This document shows positions 47,108 to 56,667 of a stretch of 64,000 bases of DNA, piece by piece. Origin of the DNA: Planctomycetota bacterium (GTDB lineage: Bacteria; Planctomycetota; UBA1135; GCA-002686595); NCBI GenBank assembly GCA_027083445.1, contig JALWOP010000156.1, forward strand, positions 1 through 64,000. The letters are read 5' to 3'. A model generated the notes under the pieces. The model had not been told where the DNA came from, did not search any database, and worked only from the letters and a program-made list of their open reading frames with translations. Position numbers and translations under genes: made by a program. The first letter of the stretch is position 1; each line of letters begins with the position of its first letter.

Positions 47108-48481
47108 TCAGGCCAGAATCTCCTCGATCACCCGGCCGTACACATCGGTCAGGCGGAACTCCCGGCCCGCGTAGGGGTAGGTCAATTGCTTGTGGTCGAG
47201 GCCGAGGAGATGGAGGATCGTCGCGTGCCAGTCGTGCAAGGAGACGGCTCCTTCGACGGCCTGTGCGCCGTGCTCGTCGGTCGCGCCGTAGCTCATGCCG
47301 CCCTTTACGCCGCCGCCCGCCATCCAGGTGGTGTAGCCGCGGTTGTTGTGGTCACGGCCATCACCGTTCTGGGCGTAGGGCGTACGTCCGAACTCGCCGG
47401 CCCAGAGCACGAGTGTCTCATCCAGCATGCCCTTGCGCTCGAGGTCCTCGAGCAGGGCCGCGATCGGTTGGTCGATGGCCCGACAACTGGCGGGGAGCGC
47501 CGTGCGCAAGTTGCGGTGGTGATCCCAGCCTCCCTGGTTGAGCTCGATGAAACGCACTCCCTTCTGTGCCATGCGCAGGGCGATCAGGCATTGGCGCGCA
47601 AAGGCGTCCGTACCCTTCTGGCCGACGCCGTAGCGTTCCAAGGTCTCCGGCTTCTCGCTGCCCAGATCCAAGAGCTCGGGCAGCTCCGCTTGCATGCGGA
47701 AGGCGAGCTCATAGGACTCGATCACGCCCTCGATGGTGTCCTGGTCACCCTCCTTGCGCCGCTTGTAGTCCCGATTCAGCCGTTGGGTCAGATCGAGCTC
47801 GCGCCTCTGGAGCTTGCGCCCCAGGCGAGGGTTGGTGATGTCGCTCACGCCGGGGTCCGACTCACCGCCCTGTCGCAGAAGTCGACTCTCCCGCTCGACG
47901 CCGATGCGCAATCCCTGCACCGTCGCGGGCAGGAAGGCGTTGCCGTAGTTCTGGGCCCCACCCTGGGTCGTGGGAGGGTTCAGCGTGATGAAACCCGGCA
48001 GGTTCTCGTTCGATCGCCCCAGGCCGTACAGGATCCAGGATCCCATCGAGGGTCGCACGAAGCGGGTGCTGCCGGTGTGCATCTCTAGGAAGGCCTGGGG
48101 GTGGGCGGGCACGTCGGTCTGCATGCCATGCAGGAGGCACAGCTTGTCCGCATGCCGAGCCAGACCCGGCAGAAGCTCGCTGATCCAGAGGCCGCTTCGG
48201 CCGCTGCGAGTGAACTCCCAGGGAGATCCCAGCAGGGCGCCGCCCCTGCCCCGCCCATCGACGACGCGCTTGCCGTCGTCTCGACGCAGGGCGGGCTTGT
48301 AGTCGAAGGTATCGACGTGCGAGGGCCCGCCGGTCATGCAAAGGAAGATGACGCGCTTGGCGTGGGCCCTACGCCGCGGGAGGTTCCCGCTCCAAAGTCC
48401 GCGCAGGGCCGTCAAGGCAAAGCCCCCCCCAAGGGCCTGGAGAGCTTCGCGGCGGGAGAGGTCGTGGTTCGGTCTCTGCAT
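47108..48481 (-). CDS. DUF1501 family exported protein (second copy)
   Basis: The 457-aa protein has a Tat-like signal (SRREALQALGGGFALTA) and DUF1501 hallmarks: FLCMTGGPSHVDTFDYKP, GEFGRTPYAQNGDGRDHN, and LGLDHKQLTYPYAGREFRLTD. It is shorter and distinct in sequence from the copy at 21893, so the two are paralogues rather than a recent duplication. ATG 48481 follows 4 nt after the stop of the DUF1553 gene, repeating the order cytochrome-like gene then DUF1501 seen in the first module. The open frame upstream is antisense to the partner. Confidence 0.93.
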   Translation of the reverse strand: MQRPNHDLSRREALQALGGGFALTALRGLWSGNLPRRRAHAKRVIFLCMTGGPSHVDTFDYKPALRRDDGKRVVDGRGRGGALLGSPWEFTRSGRSGLWISELLPGLARHADKLCLLHGMQTDVPAHPQAFLEMHTGSTRFVRPSMGSWILYGLGRSNENLPGFITLNPPTTQGGAQNYGNAFLPATVQGLRIGVERESRLLRQGGESDPGVSDITNPRLGRKLQRRELDLTQRLNRDYKRRKEGDQDTIEGVIESYELAFRMQAELPELLDLGSEKPETLERYGVGQKGTDAFARQCLIALRMAQKGVRFIELNQGGWDHHRNLRTALPASCRAIDQPIAALLEDLERKGMLDETLVLWAGEFGRTPYAQNGDGRDHNNRGYTTWMAGGGVKGGMSYGATDEHGAQAVEGAVSLHDWHATILHLLGLDHKQLTYPYAGREFRLTDVYGRVIEEILA

Positions 48482-48485
48482 GGTT

Positions 48486-51128
48486 CTAGCCTCGATAGCG
48501 GAACTCGGCGGACTGGAAGAGGGCCTGTGCGAAGGCACTCCAGGCTCCCTGAACTCCATCGCCTGTCTTGCCTCCGCGCCGCGTCATACGCTTCCAATCG
48601 CGCAGGAAAGCCAGGACCGCGTTGCGCTCGGCGGGTGTGGGAAGACGAGAGAGAGCCCGCTCGAAGGCCAGATCGATGCGCTCCTCTTGGCCCTCGGCCT
48701 CCGCCTGCAGACGACTTGCGAAAGCATCCGCGGCCTCCATGACGCTCTCGTCGTTCATCAAGAAGAGCGCTTGGGTCGCCGACAGGGTGACCTCGCGGGT
48801 ACCGGTGACGAAGGATGGATCAGCAGCGTCGAAGCATTCCAGAGCGTGGGGCAGGTGATCGCGGAGGATGGGCAGGTAGACCGAGCGGACGTGCGTATCC
48901 TCGGTCAGGCGCCGCAACACCCCCTCTCCTCTCGGACTACCGCCGATCAGATTGATCGGAGAGCCGGCCGGACGTTCGAGCTCGAGTTCTCCGGCCACGA
49001 AGAGCAGGGCGTCGCGCATCGCTTCGGCCTCCAACCTGCGCGCAGGCATACGCCAGAGGTACAGGTCATCGGGGTCGCTCTCCTCGTCGTGCTCGTTGCC
49101 ACGAGTATCGAGTCGATAGGTTCGGCTCAGCACGATGCTCCGGATGAGACCACGGGTGGACCAACCCTCCTCGACGAAGGTGACCGCCAGCCAGTCGAGA
49201 AGCTCTGGGTGAGTCGGGAGCTCACCGCTCTTGCCGAAGTTGTCGGTCGAGGCCACGATCCCCCGGCCGAAGAGCTTGGACCAGACTCGATTGACCCAGA
49301 CGCGGGCAGTGAGCGGGTTCTCCTTGGAGGCGATCCAGTTCGCGAGTTCTAGGCGGCCACTGCCCCTCCGGATGAACGGCGTGGAGTCATCGCAAAGCAC
49401 CTCGGGGAAGCCTCGGTGCACGATCTCACCCGGCGAATCGATCTCGCCTCGGATGAGGACGGGTAGGTTGCGGGGCCTTCCCTCCGCCACCCCCATGGCG
49501 ACCCGGTTGGCTGCTGTCGGGCGGCCCTGATCGTCGAAGCGTTCCAGGAGGTCGAGGAGCTGAGTCTGAGCGCTGCGCGCGACGAAGATTCGGAAGCGAT
49601 TGCCATCGTCCATCTCCTCCATCGCCCGCATCGGCTCGGCTTGGGCATCCAGGCTAAGGAGCCGGTCTTCATAGAACTCCCGCAGCTCAGCGGTCATCGT
49701 CGGTCCGGCGCTGAGGTGGGCCTGGTCCGGCAACTCGATCAGCTCGCGGGGCTGTTGATTCGCCGGGCTCCGGAAGGTGCCGTAGAGCGTACGGGTGCTG
49801 GCCAGGATGCCGGCCAGGGCGTAGTAGTCTTCGCTGTGGATCGGATCGAACTTGTGGTCGTGGCATCGGGCACAGGAGACCGTCAACCCGAGCATGCCGC
49901 GCGAGATCGCGTCGACCTGTTCGTCGATGAGGTCCACACCGAACTGCAGCGGACTGCGAGTGGTGTGGCTCTTGGGACCCAGGGCGAGAAAACCTGTGGC
50001 GATGAGCTTCTGCGCGCGGTCGTCGGCATCCTCGGCCGGCAAGAGGTCGCCGGCGAGTTGTTCGCGCAAGAACTCATCGAAGGGCAGGTCCTTCTCGAAG
50101 GCCTCGATCACCCAGTCCCGGTAGCGCCATGCATGGGGATAGAAGACGTTCGAGTCGCGTCCGCTCGATTCCGCGTAGCGGGCGACATCGAGCCAGTGCC
50201 GACCCCAGCGCTCCGCGAAGCGTGGCGAATCGAGGAGGCGATCGACGACGCGCTCATAGGCGTCGGCGGAATCATCTTCTTGAAAAGCGTGTAGCTCCTC
50301 GGGTGTCGGAGGCAGGCCGGTCAGGTCGAAAGTGACCCGGCGCAGCCAGCTCCCCCGATCGGCGTCCCGCACCGGCTCCAACCCCTTCTCATCGAGCTTG
50401 GCCGAGATGAAGTCGTCGATCGGTGAGAGACTCCACCCCTCGCGGCTCGTCGCGGGTGGATCGGTCTTGACCGGTCGCTGGAAGGCCCACCAACTGCGTG
50501 CCTCCTCCAGCTCCGAAGCGCTGAAACCATGGGTCGAGGAGTCGAGAGATCCCTCCTGTTCCGAAGTGCCCGACTCCGGCACGGGTGCACCGAGTTCGAT
50601 CCAACGTTCGATGATGGCGACCTCGTCCTCCCCGAGCGGCTCATCGGGAGGCATGGCGAAATCCTCATCCACCCGGCGAATGGCTTCGACCATGAGGCTC
50701 TCCCCCAGATCCCCCGGTACCAAGACCGCCCCCGAAGCCCCGCCCTTGGCGATGGCCGCGGCACTGTCGAGCTTCAACCCCGCCCGGACGCGGCGCGCAC
50801 CTTCGGAGTGGCACTCGTAGCAGTGCGCCGCGAGGATCGGCTGCACCTCTTGGGTGTAGAGCTCGAGCCCTGCGGGATTCGATGCCGGCTCGGAGGCATC
50901 GGACTGGGTGGACCCCTCCCTCTCCGAGAAGTCCTCCTGGGTAAGGACCCCGTCACCATTGCGATCGAGGCTCCGCAGGAGCCGGCGCCTTCCCTGGGGG
51001 ATCTCCTCGCGGGTGACGCGCCCATCACCGTCGCGGTCGAACCGCAGGGAAATACGTGCCCAGGTCAACTGGGAGGGATCTTGAGTGGGAAGAGCTGCGG
51101 TCAGGGCCGCCAGGAGGGTCGTGAGCAT
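48486..51128 (-). CDS. EF-hand/PSCyt1-DUF1549-DUF1553 protein (second copy)
   Basis: The 880-aa protein has a signal peptide (1-15), then two EF-hand loops (DRDGDGRVTREE at 31-42 and DRNGDGVLTQED at 55-66). PSCyt1 follows with CYECH haem motif at 103-107. DUF1549 (about 190-400) ends CARCHDHKFDPI, and DUF1553 (about 590-850) has NRVWSKLFGRGIVASTDNFG and ATQALFLMNDESV. It lacks the large central insertion of the first copy. Calcium binding plus haem suggests an extracytoplasmic redox role with the adjoining DUF1501 protein. ATG 51128 gives the signal peptide. Confidence 0.92.
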   Translation of the reverse strand: MLTTLLAALTAALPTQDPSQLTWARISLRFDRDGDGRVTREEIPQGRRRLLRSLDRNGDGVLTQEDFSEREGSTQSDASEPASNPAGLELYTQEVQPILAAHCYECHSEGARRVRAGLKLDSAAAIAKGGASGAVLVPGDLGESLMVEAIRRVDEDFAMPPDEPLGEDEVAIIERWIELGAPVPESGTSEQEGSLDSSTHGFSASELEEARSWWAFQRPVKTDPPATSREGWSLSPIDDFISAKLDEKGLEPVRDADRGSWLRRVTFDLTGLPPTPEELHAFQEDDSADAYERVVDRLLDSPRFAERWGRHWLDVARYAESSGRDSNVFYPHAWRYRDWVIEAFEKDLPFDEFLREQLAGDLLPAEDADDRAQKLIATGFLALGPKSHTTRSPLQFGVDLIDEQVDAISRGMLGLTVSCARCHDHKFDPIHSEDYYALAGILASTRTLYGTFRSPANQQPRELIELPDQAHLSAGPTMTAELREFYEDRLLSLDAQAEPMRAMEEMDDGNRFRIFVARSAQTQLLDLLERFDDQGRPTAANRVAMGVAEGRPRNLPVLIRGEIDSPGEIVHRGFPEVLCDDSTPFIRRGSGRLELANWIASKENPLTARVWVNRVWSKLFGRGIVASTDNFGKSGELPTHPELLDWLAVTFVEEGWSTRGLIRSIVLSRTYRLDTRGNEHDEESDPDDLYLWRMPARRLEAEAMRDALLFVAGELELERPAGSPINLIGGSPRGEGVLRRLTEDTHVRSVYLPILRDHLPHALECFDAADPSFVTGTREVTLSATQALFLMNDESVMEAADAFASRLQAEAEGQEERIDLAFERALSRLPTPAERNAVLAFLRDWKRMTRRGGKTGDGVQGAWSAFAQALFQSAEFRYRG

Positions 51129-51244
51129 GGTCTTGGAGCGGGCAAGGGCCGGCAGCAGTCGAAACCTACCGGCCCCTCCACGGTTCTGCTCCCGTCGCGA
51201 ACGGTCATCCCAGAGGAGCACACGGGGCTCACCCGGCCCGATGC

Positions 51245-52369
51245 TCAGGAAAACTCGAAGCTGGCGTAGGAGAGCTCGCTGGTACCGAACCAGGCCGTGC
51301 TCTCACGTTGAAACGCCTGCCAGTGCTGGTAGATGTCGCGGTAGGTGGCATCGGCGGCGGCCTGGGAGGCGTAGAGATCGAGGGCCGCCTCCCGCGCCCC
51401 CTCCATGATCTCGACGCTGTAGGGGCGCAGGCGGGTCCCCGAGGCCTTCAAGCGCTGGAGCGCCGCGGGGTTCTTGGCGTCGTAGCGCTGCTGCATGGTC
51501 GCCGCGGCCTGGGCGGAGGCAGCGGCAAAGACCTCCTGGTAGGCCTTGGGCAGGCTCGCCCAGGCATCCAGGTTGACCAGGAAGGAGAGCGACGGCCCCG
51601 GCTCCCACCAGCCGGGGTAGTAGTAGTTCTCGGCTACGCGGTGAAAGCCCAGCTTCTCGTCATCGTAGGGACCGACCCACTCCGCGGCATCGATGGCACC
51701 CCGTTCGAGGGCCTGGTAGATCTCGCCGGCGGCGACGTTCTGGGCGTTGACGCCGAGAGCTTCCATCACCTTGCCCCCCAGCCCGGGGATCCGCATGACC
51801 AGCCCCCGCAGATCGGCAAGCTTCTCGACCCTGCGCCGGAACCAGCCCCCCATCTGGGCGCCGGTGTTGCCGCAGGGGAAACTGATGACGTTGAAATCGG
51901 CGTAGAGGGCGCGCACCTTCTCGAGACCCCCGGCTTCGAAGAGCCAGGCATTCTGCTGCCTGGGAGTGAAGCCGAAGGGCAGGCAGGTATCGAAGGCCAA
52001 GGCGGCGGCCTTGCCTAGATAGTAGTAGCCGGCGGTCTGACCCACCTCGACTGCGGCACGCTGCACGCCGCTCATCACTTCGAGGCTCGGAAGCAACTCG
52101 CCCGCTTGATAGGGGGTGATTTCGAAGGCGCCATCCGTCATGGCGGCGACGCGCCCCGCAAGGACATCGCAGGCCCCATAGATCGTGTCCAGGGAAGCGG
52201 GGAAGCTCGAGGCGAGCCGCCAGTTGATCCGCTTGCGGGAGTGAATGGCGGGACCGCCGCTGGGGGCCGCTCCACCGCGTAGGACTCCCGCCCCCGCGGC
52301 GCCGACCAGGCCCGCGGCCGCTCCGACCAATCCACCGGTGAGAAAGAGACGCCGATCGCTTGCACTCAT
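51245..52369 (-). CDS. dctP: TRAP transporter substrate-binding protein (DctP/TakP-like)
   Basis: The 374-aa protein has a Tat-type signal (DRRLFLTGGLVGAAAGL), so it is exported folded. The mature part has the DctP pattern; MRIPGLGGKVMEALGVNAQ and WVGPYDDEKLGFHRVAENYY with PGWWEPGP resemble the TakP group that binds 2-oxo acids or lactate through calcium. Substrate is inferred only. It lies about 4 kb from dctQM on the opposite strand, separated by the DUF1553/DUF1501 pair, and has no permease of its own nearby. Confidence 0.9.
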   Translation of the reverse strand: MSASDRRLFLTGGLVGAAAGLVGAAGAGVLRGGAAPSGGPAIHSRKRINWRLASSFPASLDTIYGACDVLAGRVAAMTDGAFEITPYQAGELLPSLEVMSGVQRAAVEVGQTAGYYYLGKAAALAFDTCLPFGFTPRQQNAWLFEAGGLEKVRALYADFNVISFPCGNTGAQMGGWFRRRVEKLADLRGLVMRIPGLGGKVMEALGVNAQNVAAGEIYQALERGAIDAAEWVGPYDDEKLGFHRVAENYYYPGWWEPGPSLSFLVNLDAWASLPKAYQEVFAAASAQAAATMQQRYDAKNPAALQRLKASGTRLRPYSVEIMEGAREAALDLYASQAAADATYRDIYQHWQAFQRESTAWFGTSELSYASFEFS

Positions 52370-52627
52370 GGGTTGATCTCAGGCGCGGTGGCGCGCACGC
52401 TCCGTTTCTCGATTCTCGTTTCTCGAGGCCCCCATTCGAAGCGTGCCTGCAAGCCCCGCGCGCACCGCCTTCCGACTAGTCTTCCCACGTCGCATGCATG
52501 CCTCCGGGGTATCGTAGCGTGCCGGCCGAACGGTGGAATCCAAGGCCGCCGACAAAGCAGCGCTTCGAGGTCCCCCCACGGAAACCCCAGCCCTACCCCC
52601 GGCGCACTCCGCGAGTCGGTCACCGGC
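52370..52627. other. 258-nt gap upstream of dctP
   Basis: No gene is supported. The stretch contains GACTAGTC and CGCATGCATGC palindromes near 52475-52502 that could be operator-like, and it must hold the dctP promoter. No clear -35/-10 pair was identified. Confidence 0.35.
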
Positions 52628-54913
52628 TCACTCCTGCGGCACGACCTGCGCCACGACTCCGCCCTGCCGATCGATCAAGTCCCACATGCCGAGGTTCGGA
52701 TAGCCGGCGAGTGCGACACCGTCCAGGAAGTCGGTGGCGAAGTTTCCGAAGTTCTCGATCACGACCTCGCCACTCTCATCGATGAACTGTGGGGTCTGCT
52801 CCTCGGTAATGACGAAGGCCATGCCCTCGACGTGCGTTCTGGCAAAGAGGTAGGCGGGCTCGACGACGATCTTGCCTTCGCGGTCGAGATATCCCCAGCG
52901 GCCTTCACGCAGGAACGGCGCCAGGGCGGAAGCGAAGTCGCCGGCCCGTTCGAGGGTCGCCGGGATGACCACCTTGCCGGACCGATCGATGAAGCCGGTG
53001 GCACCCTGAACTTGAATCCGGGCTCGTCCCTCGTGGAAACTGGCGACGTCCTGGAACTGGAAGGGGAGCGCCATGGCACCCTCTTGGTCGACGAAGCCGA
53101 GCAGCCCGGTCTCGGGGTCCGAGACCAAGCAGAGGCCCTCCGAGAAGGCGGCGGTGTTCGCGAAGCGCGGTTCGATGCGCAGGGTTCCAGTGCGGTCCAC
53201 GAACCCGTAGCGTCCATCTCGGCATACCGCCGCAAGACCCTCTGAGAACGGCCGGGCATCCGAGAAGCGACCAGGGAAAGCCAATTCGAGGCTCTCGGGG
53301 TCGCGGTACTCGAAGCCCTCGCCGAACACCTCCCAAGGGATGGGGTCGCTCTCCCTTAGGTTCGCGGGTAGCTCGTCCGAGGTTCCTATGGAGTGCAACT
53401 CGGTTCTCTCCGGATCGGAACCCGGAGTCACGTCCAAGTAGCTCGGAACGTCTACACGGAGTCGTCCGGCGTAATCGGGAAGATCCCGCTCAAGGATTTG
53501 CTGCAGGCGCGCCTCGTTGCGAAGCCAGAAAGTGTTCGACTCGCGCAGAGCACCATCGAGGTCACCATCCCGCCGGTACGCCTGCTCTGCCTCGTAATCG
53601 GCCCTGACCAGAGTGAACCTCTCCTGGATCTCCTCTAACTGGAACGAGCCGACGGGAAGATCGATGGAGTACACCCAGATGCGGTCGTCCGATCCGGGTC
53701 GGATCAAGACCTCATCGCCACCGTTCACCCGCGATCGTTCGAGCGCCTGCTGCCGCAACGGGAAGACGTCGACCAACTTGCCGACGGTCAGGGGTTGGGG
53801 ATCGTCATCGTCGAACTTCCGGTATTCGGCCAGTACCGCGCCCTCGCGTCCGCGAGCCGCCTCCCGTTCCCAGTCCGCCGCCGGCACATTCAGCGGGTCC
53901 CAGACGATGTCACCGCTCTCCGACACCCACCCGACGGAACTCAGGATTCGAACGGCCGCGAAGCCACGATCGAAGTCTCCCGCCTTGGCGAAACACGGAA
54001 AGATCACCCAGTCGCCCTGCGCATCGACATACCCCCAAGCGCCGGTCTTCGCATTCTGGGCCGCGGCCAGACCGCCGCAGAAGCAGCCGGCGGCACGGAT
54101 CGATTCCGGCATTCGCAGGCTACCGTCAGGATCCAGCCACCCCCAGCGACCGTCGCGGCGGACCGCCACGGCTCCGGGCCCGGTCGGGAAGGCCACGTCG
54201 TCGAACCAACCCTCGTGCAGAGGCCGACCCCCCTCATCCAGCAGGCGCAAGCGCTGAGCCGACCGATCGGGTCGATGCAGGTAGCCGCCTGGGAAGCGCG
54301 TCAAGATGCCCTCCTGCTCGAAGAGGGTCCGGCCTTCCCGATCGATGGCGATGGAAACGACCTCGGTGTCGACGCCGACTCCGATGCGGGTCGAGCTGGT
54401 GGCGGCGAGACCGCCGATGAAAGCGGATGGCAAGCTGGCGCTGAAACGTTGAGGAAGGATGACGCGGCCTTCCGTATCGAGATAACCCGCAAGGCCCCCA
54501 CTCCGGAACGCCGCCAGCCCTTCCGAGAAGTCGCCTACCTCGTCCCAATAGCCCTCTTCGCCGCCGAGGCGATGGCCCTCGCGATCGACAAGCGACCACC
54601 TCCGATGCCCTTCCCCGGGTTCCCGCACGGCCGCGAAGCCGCCGTGGAAGTCACGCGCTTCCCAGAAGGGTCCCTCGATCACGATCTTTCCGTCCGGACC
54701 GATGAAGCTCCAGTTCGATCCCCTGCGCACGGCGGCCAGCCCCTCGTGAAAGCGGCGCGCTGCACGGAACCGAAAGGGAATCGCGACCTCGCCATCCGCG
54801 CTCACATATCCCGAGCGACCGCCCAGGGAGACCGGCAGGAGCTCGGAGGATACCCGAGTGGGCAGGCAGACCGTCGAAGCGACGGATGCCAGGACGAGGC
54901 AGAGAGAGATCAT
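52628..54913 (-). CDS. Exported WG-repeat protein
   Basis: The 761-aa protein has a short signal peptide (about 1-16) and many WG-type repeats of 30-40 residues: a G-Y/F-V/I-D core, a charged turn, an I/V-P strand, then F-x-E/D-G-L/A-A-V (FHEGLAAVRRG, FSEGLAAFRSG, FDRGFAAVRIL, FSEGLAAVCRDG). Repeats sit in two blocks, about 30-330 and 510-750, with a non-repeat linker of about 150 residues (LERSRVNGGDEVLIRPGSDD) between them. WG-repeat proteins have no settled function. ATG 54913 is eight nt after TAGCAT (54922-54927, minus strand), which fixes the start; the open frame upstream is not gene-like. Confidence 0.88.
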   Translation of the reverse strand: MISLCLVLASVASTVCLPTRVSSELLPVSLGGRSGYVSADGEVAIPFRFRAARRFHEGLAAVRRGSNWSFIGPDGKIVIEGPFWEARDFHGGFAAVREPGEGHRRWSLVDREGHRLGGEEGYWDEVGDFSEGLAAFRSGGLAGYLDTEGRVILPQRFSASLPSAFIGGLAATSSTRIGVGVDTEVVSIAIDREGRTLFEQEGILTRFPGGYLHRPDRSAQRLRLLDEGGRPLHEGWFDDVAFPTGPGAVAVRRDGRWGWLDPDGSLRMPESIRAAGCFCGGLAAAQNAKTGAWGYVDAQGDWVIFPCFAKAGDFDRGFAAVRILSSVGWVSESGDIVWDPLNVPAADWEREAARGREGAVLAEYRKFDDDDPQPLTVGKLVDVFPLRQQALERSRVNGGDEVLIRPGSDDRIWVYSIDLPVGSFQLEEIQERFTLVRADYEAEQAYRRDGDLDGALRESNTFWLRNEARLQQILERDLPDYAGRLRVDVPSYLDVTPGSDPERTELHSIGTSDELPANLRESDPIPWEVFGEGFEYRDPESLELAFPGRFSDARPFSEGLAAVCRDGRYGFVDRTGTLRIEPRFANTAAFSEGLCLVSDPETGLLGFVDQEGAMALPFQFQDVASFHEGRARIQVQGATGFIDRSGKVVIPATLERAGDFASALAPFLREGRWGYLDREGKIVVEPAYLFARTHVEGMAFVITEEQTPQFIDESGEVVIENFGNFATDFLDGVALAGYPNLGMWDLIDRQGGVVAQVVPQE

Positions 54914-55159
54914 CGCACTGCATGCTAGCAGTGGATGAGAAGGGCCGCCAATCTCGCTGACGGGAGGGCATGCAGGCGTGGGCAGGGGCGACTTCCCAGT
55001 GAGCGCGGCGCAGAAGCAGCAAGCCCGATACAGAATGCACCGCGGCCTCCCGAGCGCTTCACCTCGGAACACACCATGGTCGAAAGCCACCAGGGGGCTT
55101 GTGGCTGGGCATGGGTTCCTATATTCGTGCACCCACAAGTGACGTCCGGCATCAACCGT
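54914..55159. other. Gap between WG-repeat gene and arsR remnant
   Basis: The minus-strand -10 of the WG-repeat gene lies at 54922-54927. The rest has no supported gene; CCTATATTCGT near 55119 is the most AT-rich spot and may be the old promoter of the arsR/acr3 unit. Confidence 0.35.
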
Positions 55160-55395
55160 ACCTTTGGGGTCTGCAGCGCCCCCCTTCGCCTGCGCAGCCT
55201 GCACCTCCTGCTCGGGCTGGAGATGTGCGCCACGGACCTGGTCGAGGTGTACAGGGAGGGCCGTTGGTGTTTCTACTCCCCGACCGAGGCCCGGGCGCAT
55301 TTCGCCGCCGGATCCTCGGCTGCCGGGAAAGCTGCTTTGCAGAGGTGCCCGAGCTCGCGCGAGAGCCGCACGAATCGGGCAGTCGCGAGCGATAG
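55160..55395 (+). pseudogene. Degraded ArsR-family repressor gene
   Basis: In one frame the reading LRLRSLHLLLGLEMCATDLVEV matches the first helices of ArsR winged-helix repressors. It runs straight into YREGRWCFYSPTEARAHF, the wing. The recognition helix and following helix, about 25 residues in normal ArsR, are missing between codons ending 55249 and starting 55250. At about 55299 the homology moves to the next frame (FRRRILGCRESCFAEVPELA, stop at 55393-55395), as if one base were lost. This is the usual ArsR C-terminus. The remnant ends 28 nt before the acr3 start, as expected for an arsR-acr3 operon. No intact start codon is evident. Confidence 0.68.
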
Positions 55396-55423
55396 GCAGT
55401 CGCTGCCCCACCGAGGTGAATGA

Positions 55424-56482
55424 GTGACGAGTGACTCCATCTGTCCCCGCGGAAGGCTCTCCTTCCTCGATCGTTTCTTGACCCTGTGGATCTTCCTCGC
55501 CATGGCACTGGGAATCTTCCTGGGCTGGTCGATCCAAGGTGTCGAGGCGTTCATCCAGCGCTTCCAAGTCGGGACGACGAACATCCCCATCGCCGCCGGG
55601 TTGATCCTGATGATGTACCCGCCTCTGGCCAAGGTGCGCTACGAGGAGCTGGGGGATGTCTTCCGCGACTGGCGTGTACTCGGGCTCTCGCTCATCCAGA
55701 ACTGGATCGTGGGACCGATCCTGATGTTCTTCTTGGCGATCACCTTCCTGCGCGGCTATCCCGACTACATGGTGGGCCTGATCCTGATCGGGCTGGCTCG
55801 CTGCATCGCCATGGTGATCGTCTGGAACGAATTGGCTCGTGGCGATAGCGAGTATGCCGCCGGGCTGGTCGCCTTCAACAGCGTCTTCCAGGTGCTCTTC
55901 TACAGCCTCTACGCCTGGATCTTCATCACGTTGCTGCCGCCCCTATTCGGCTTGAGTGGCAGCCTGGTCGAAGTGAGCATGGGGCGCATCGCCCAGAGCG
56001 TCTCGATCTATCTCGGCATCCCGTTCCTCTCTGGAATGCTCACGCGCTTCCTGCTGCTGAAGAGGCGGGGCCGGGAGTGGTACGAGGGCGTCTTCATCCC
56101 CAGGATCAGCCCCCTCACCCTGGCAGCCCTGCTTTTCACGATCGTGGTCATGTTCAGTCTCAAAGGAGACCTGATCGTCGAGATTCCCCTCGACGTGCTG
56201 CGCATCGCGATTCCGCTCCTCTTCTACTTCGTCGTCATGTTCCTGGTCTCCTTCTGGATGGGTCGCCGGGTCGGAGCGGACTACTCGAAGACAGCCACAC
56301 TCTCTTTCACAGCAGCGAGCAACAACTTCGAACTGGCCATCGCTGTGGCCGTAGCGGTCTTCGGGATCGATTCCGGGGAGGCCTTCGCCGCCGTCATCGG
56401 CCCCCTGGTCGAAGTTCCGGCTCTGATCGGCCTGGTCAACGTCGCCCTCTACTTCAGGCGGCGCTTCTTCGCCGGGACGTGA
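55424..56482 (+). CDS. acr3: ACR3-type arsenite efflux permease
   Basis: The 352-aa protein has ten hydrophobic segments and ACR3 signature stretches: [48 protein letters not shown] with the essential cysteine in the RCIAMV context, and [20 protein letters not shown]. It exports As(III) from the cytoplasm. GTG 55424 follows GAGGTGA; an overlapping ATG at 55420 is out of frame. It follows a broken arsR, so expression may be unregulated. No arsC is adjacent. Confidence 0.93.
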   Translation: MTSDSICPRGRLSFLDRFLTLWIFLAMALGIFLGWSIQGVEAFIQRFQVGTTNIPIAAGLILMMYPPLAKVRYEELGDVFRDWRVLGLSLIQNWIVGPILMFFLAITFLRGYPDYMVGLILIGLARCIAMVIVWNELARGDSEYAAGLVAFNSVFQVLFYSLYAWIFITLLPPLFGLSGSLVEVSMGRIAQSVSIYLGIPFLSGMLTRFLLLKRRGREWYEGVFIPRISPLTLAALLFTIVVMFSLKGDLIVEIPLDVLRIAIPLLFYFVVMFLVSFWMGRRVGADYSKTATLSFTAASNNFELAIAVAVAVFGIDSGEAFAAVIGPLVEVPALIGLVNVALYFRRRFFAGT

Positions 56483-56667
56483 TGAACCCAGGTCTACCTG
56501 CCAGGTGCGGCGCGGACGGTGCACCCCGGTAGGCCGAATCGGATTCGGTGGGGAGCGCCGCGAGACGGGGTCCTGCGAACATCGTTCGGCCAGGATGGGT
56601 CGCTTGTCACCTGGTCCACTCGCCGTTCCGCCGGATCGAATACCCTGGCCGACCAGGAGGCACGAAC
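56483..56667. other. Leader region of the methionine-lyase-like gene
   Basis: The 185-nt gap contains the inverted repeat CCGAATC-G-GATTCGG (56534-56548). TACCCT (56641-56646) is a -10 candidate before GGAGG (56656-56660) and the ATG. I saw no fold matching a known SAM or SAH riboswitch, though I could only inspect by eye. Confidence 0.35.

Noticed and set aside
45560-48088. 842-residue plus-strand open frame
   Set aside because: It runs through dctQ, dctM and antisense DUF1501 without any family motif; a third-position GC artefact.
56483-56667. Possible SAM/SAH riboswitch before the methionine-lyase-like gene
   Set aside because: Only a 7-bp inverted repeat is visible; none of the conserved cores I know could be found.
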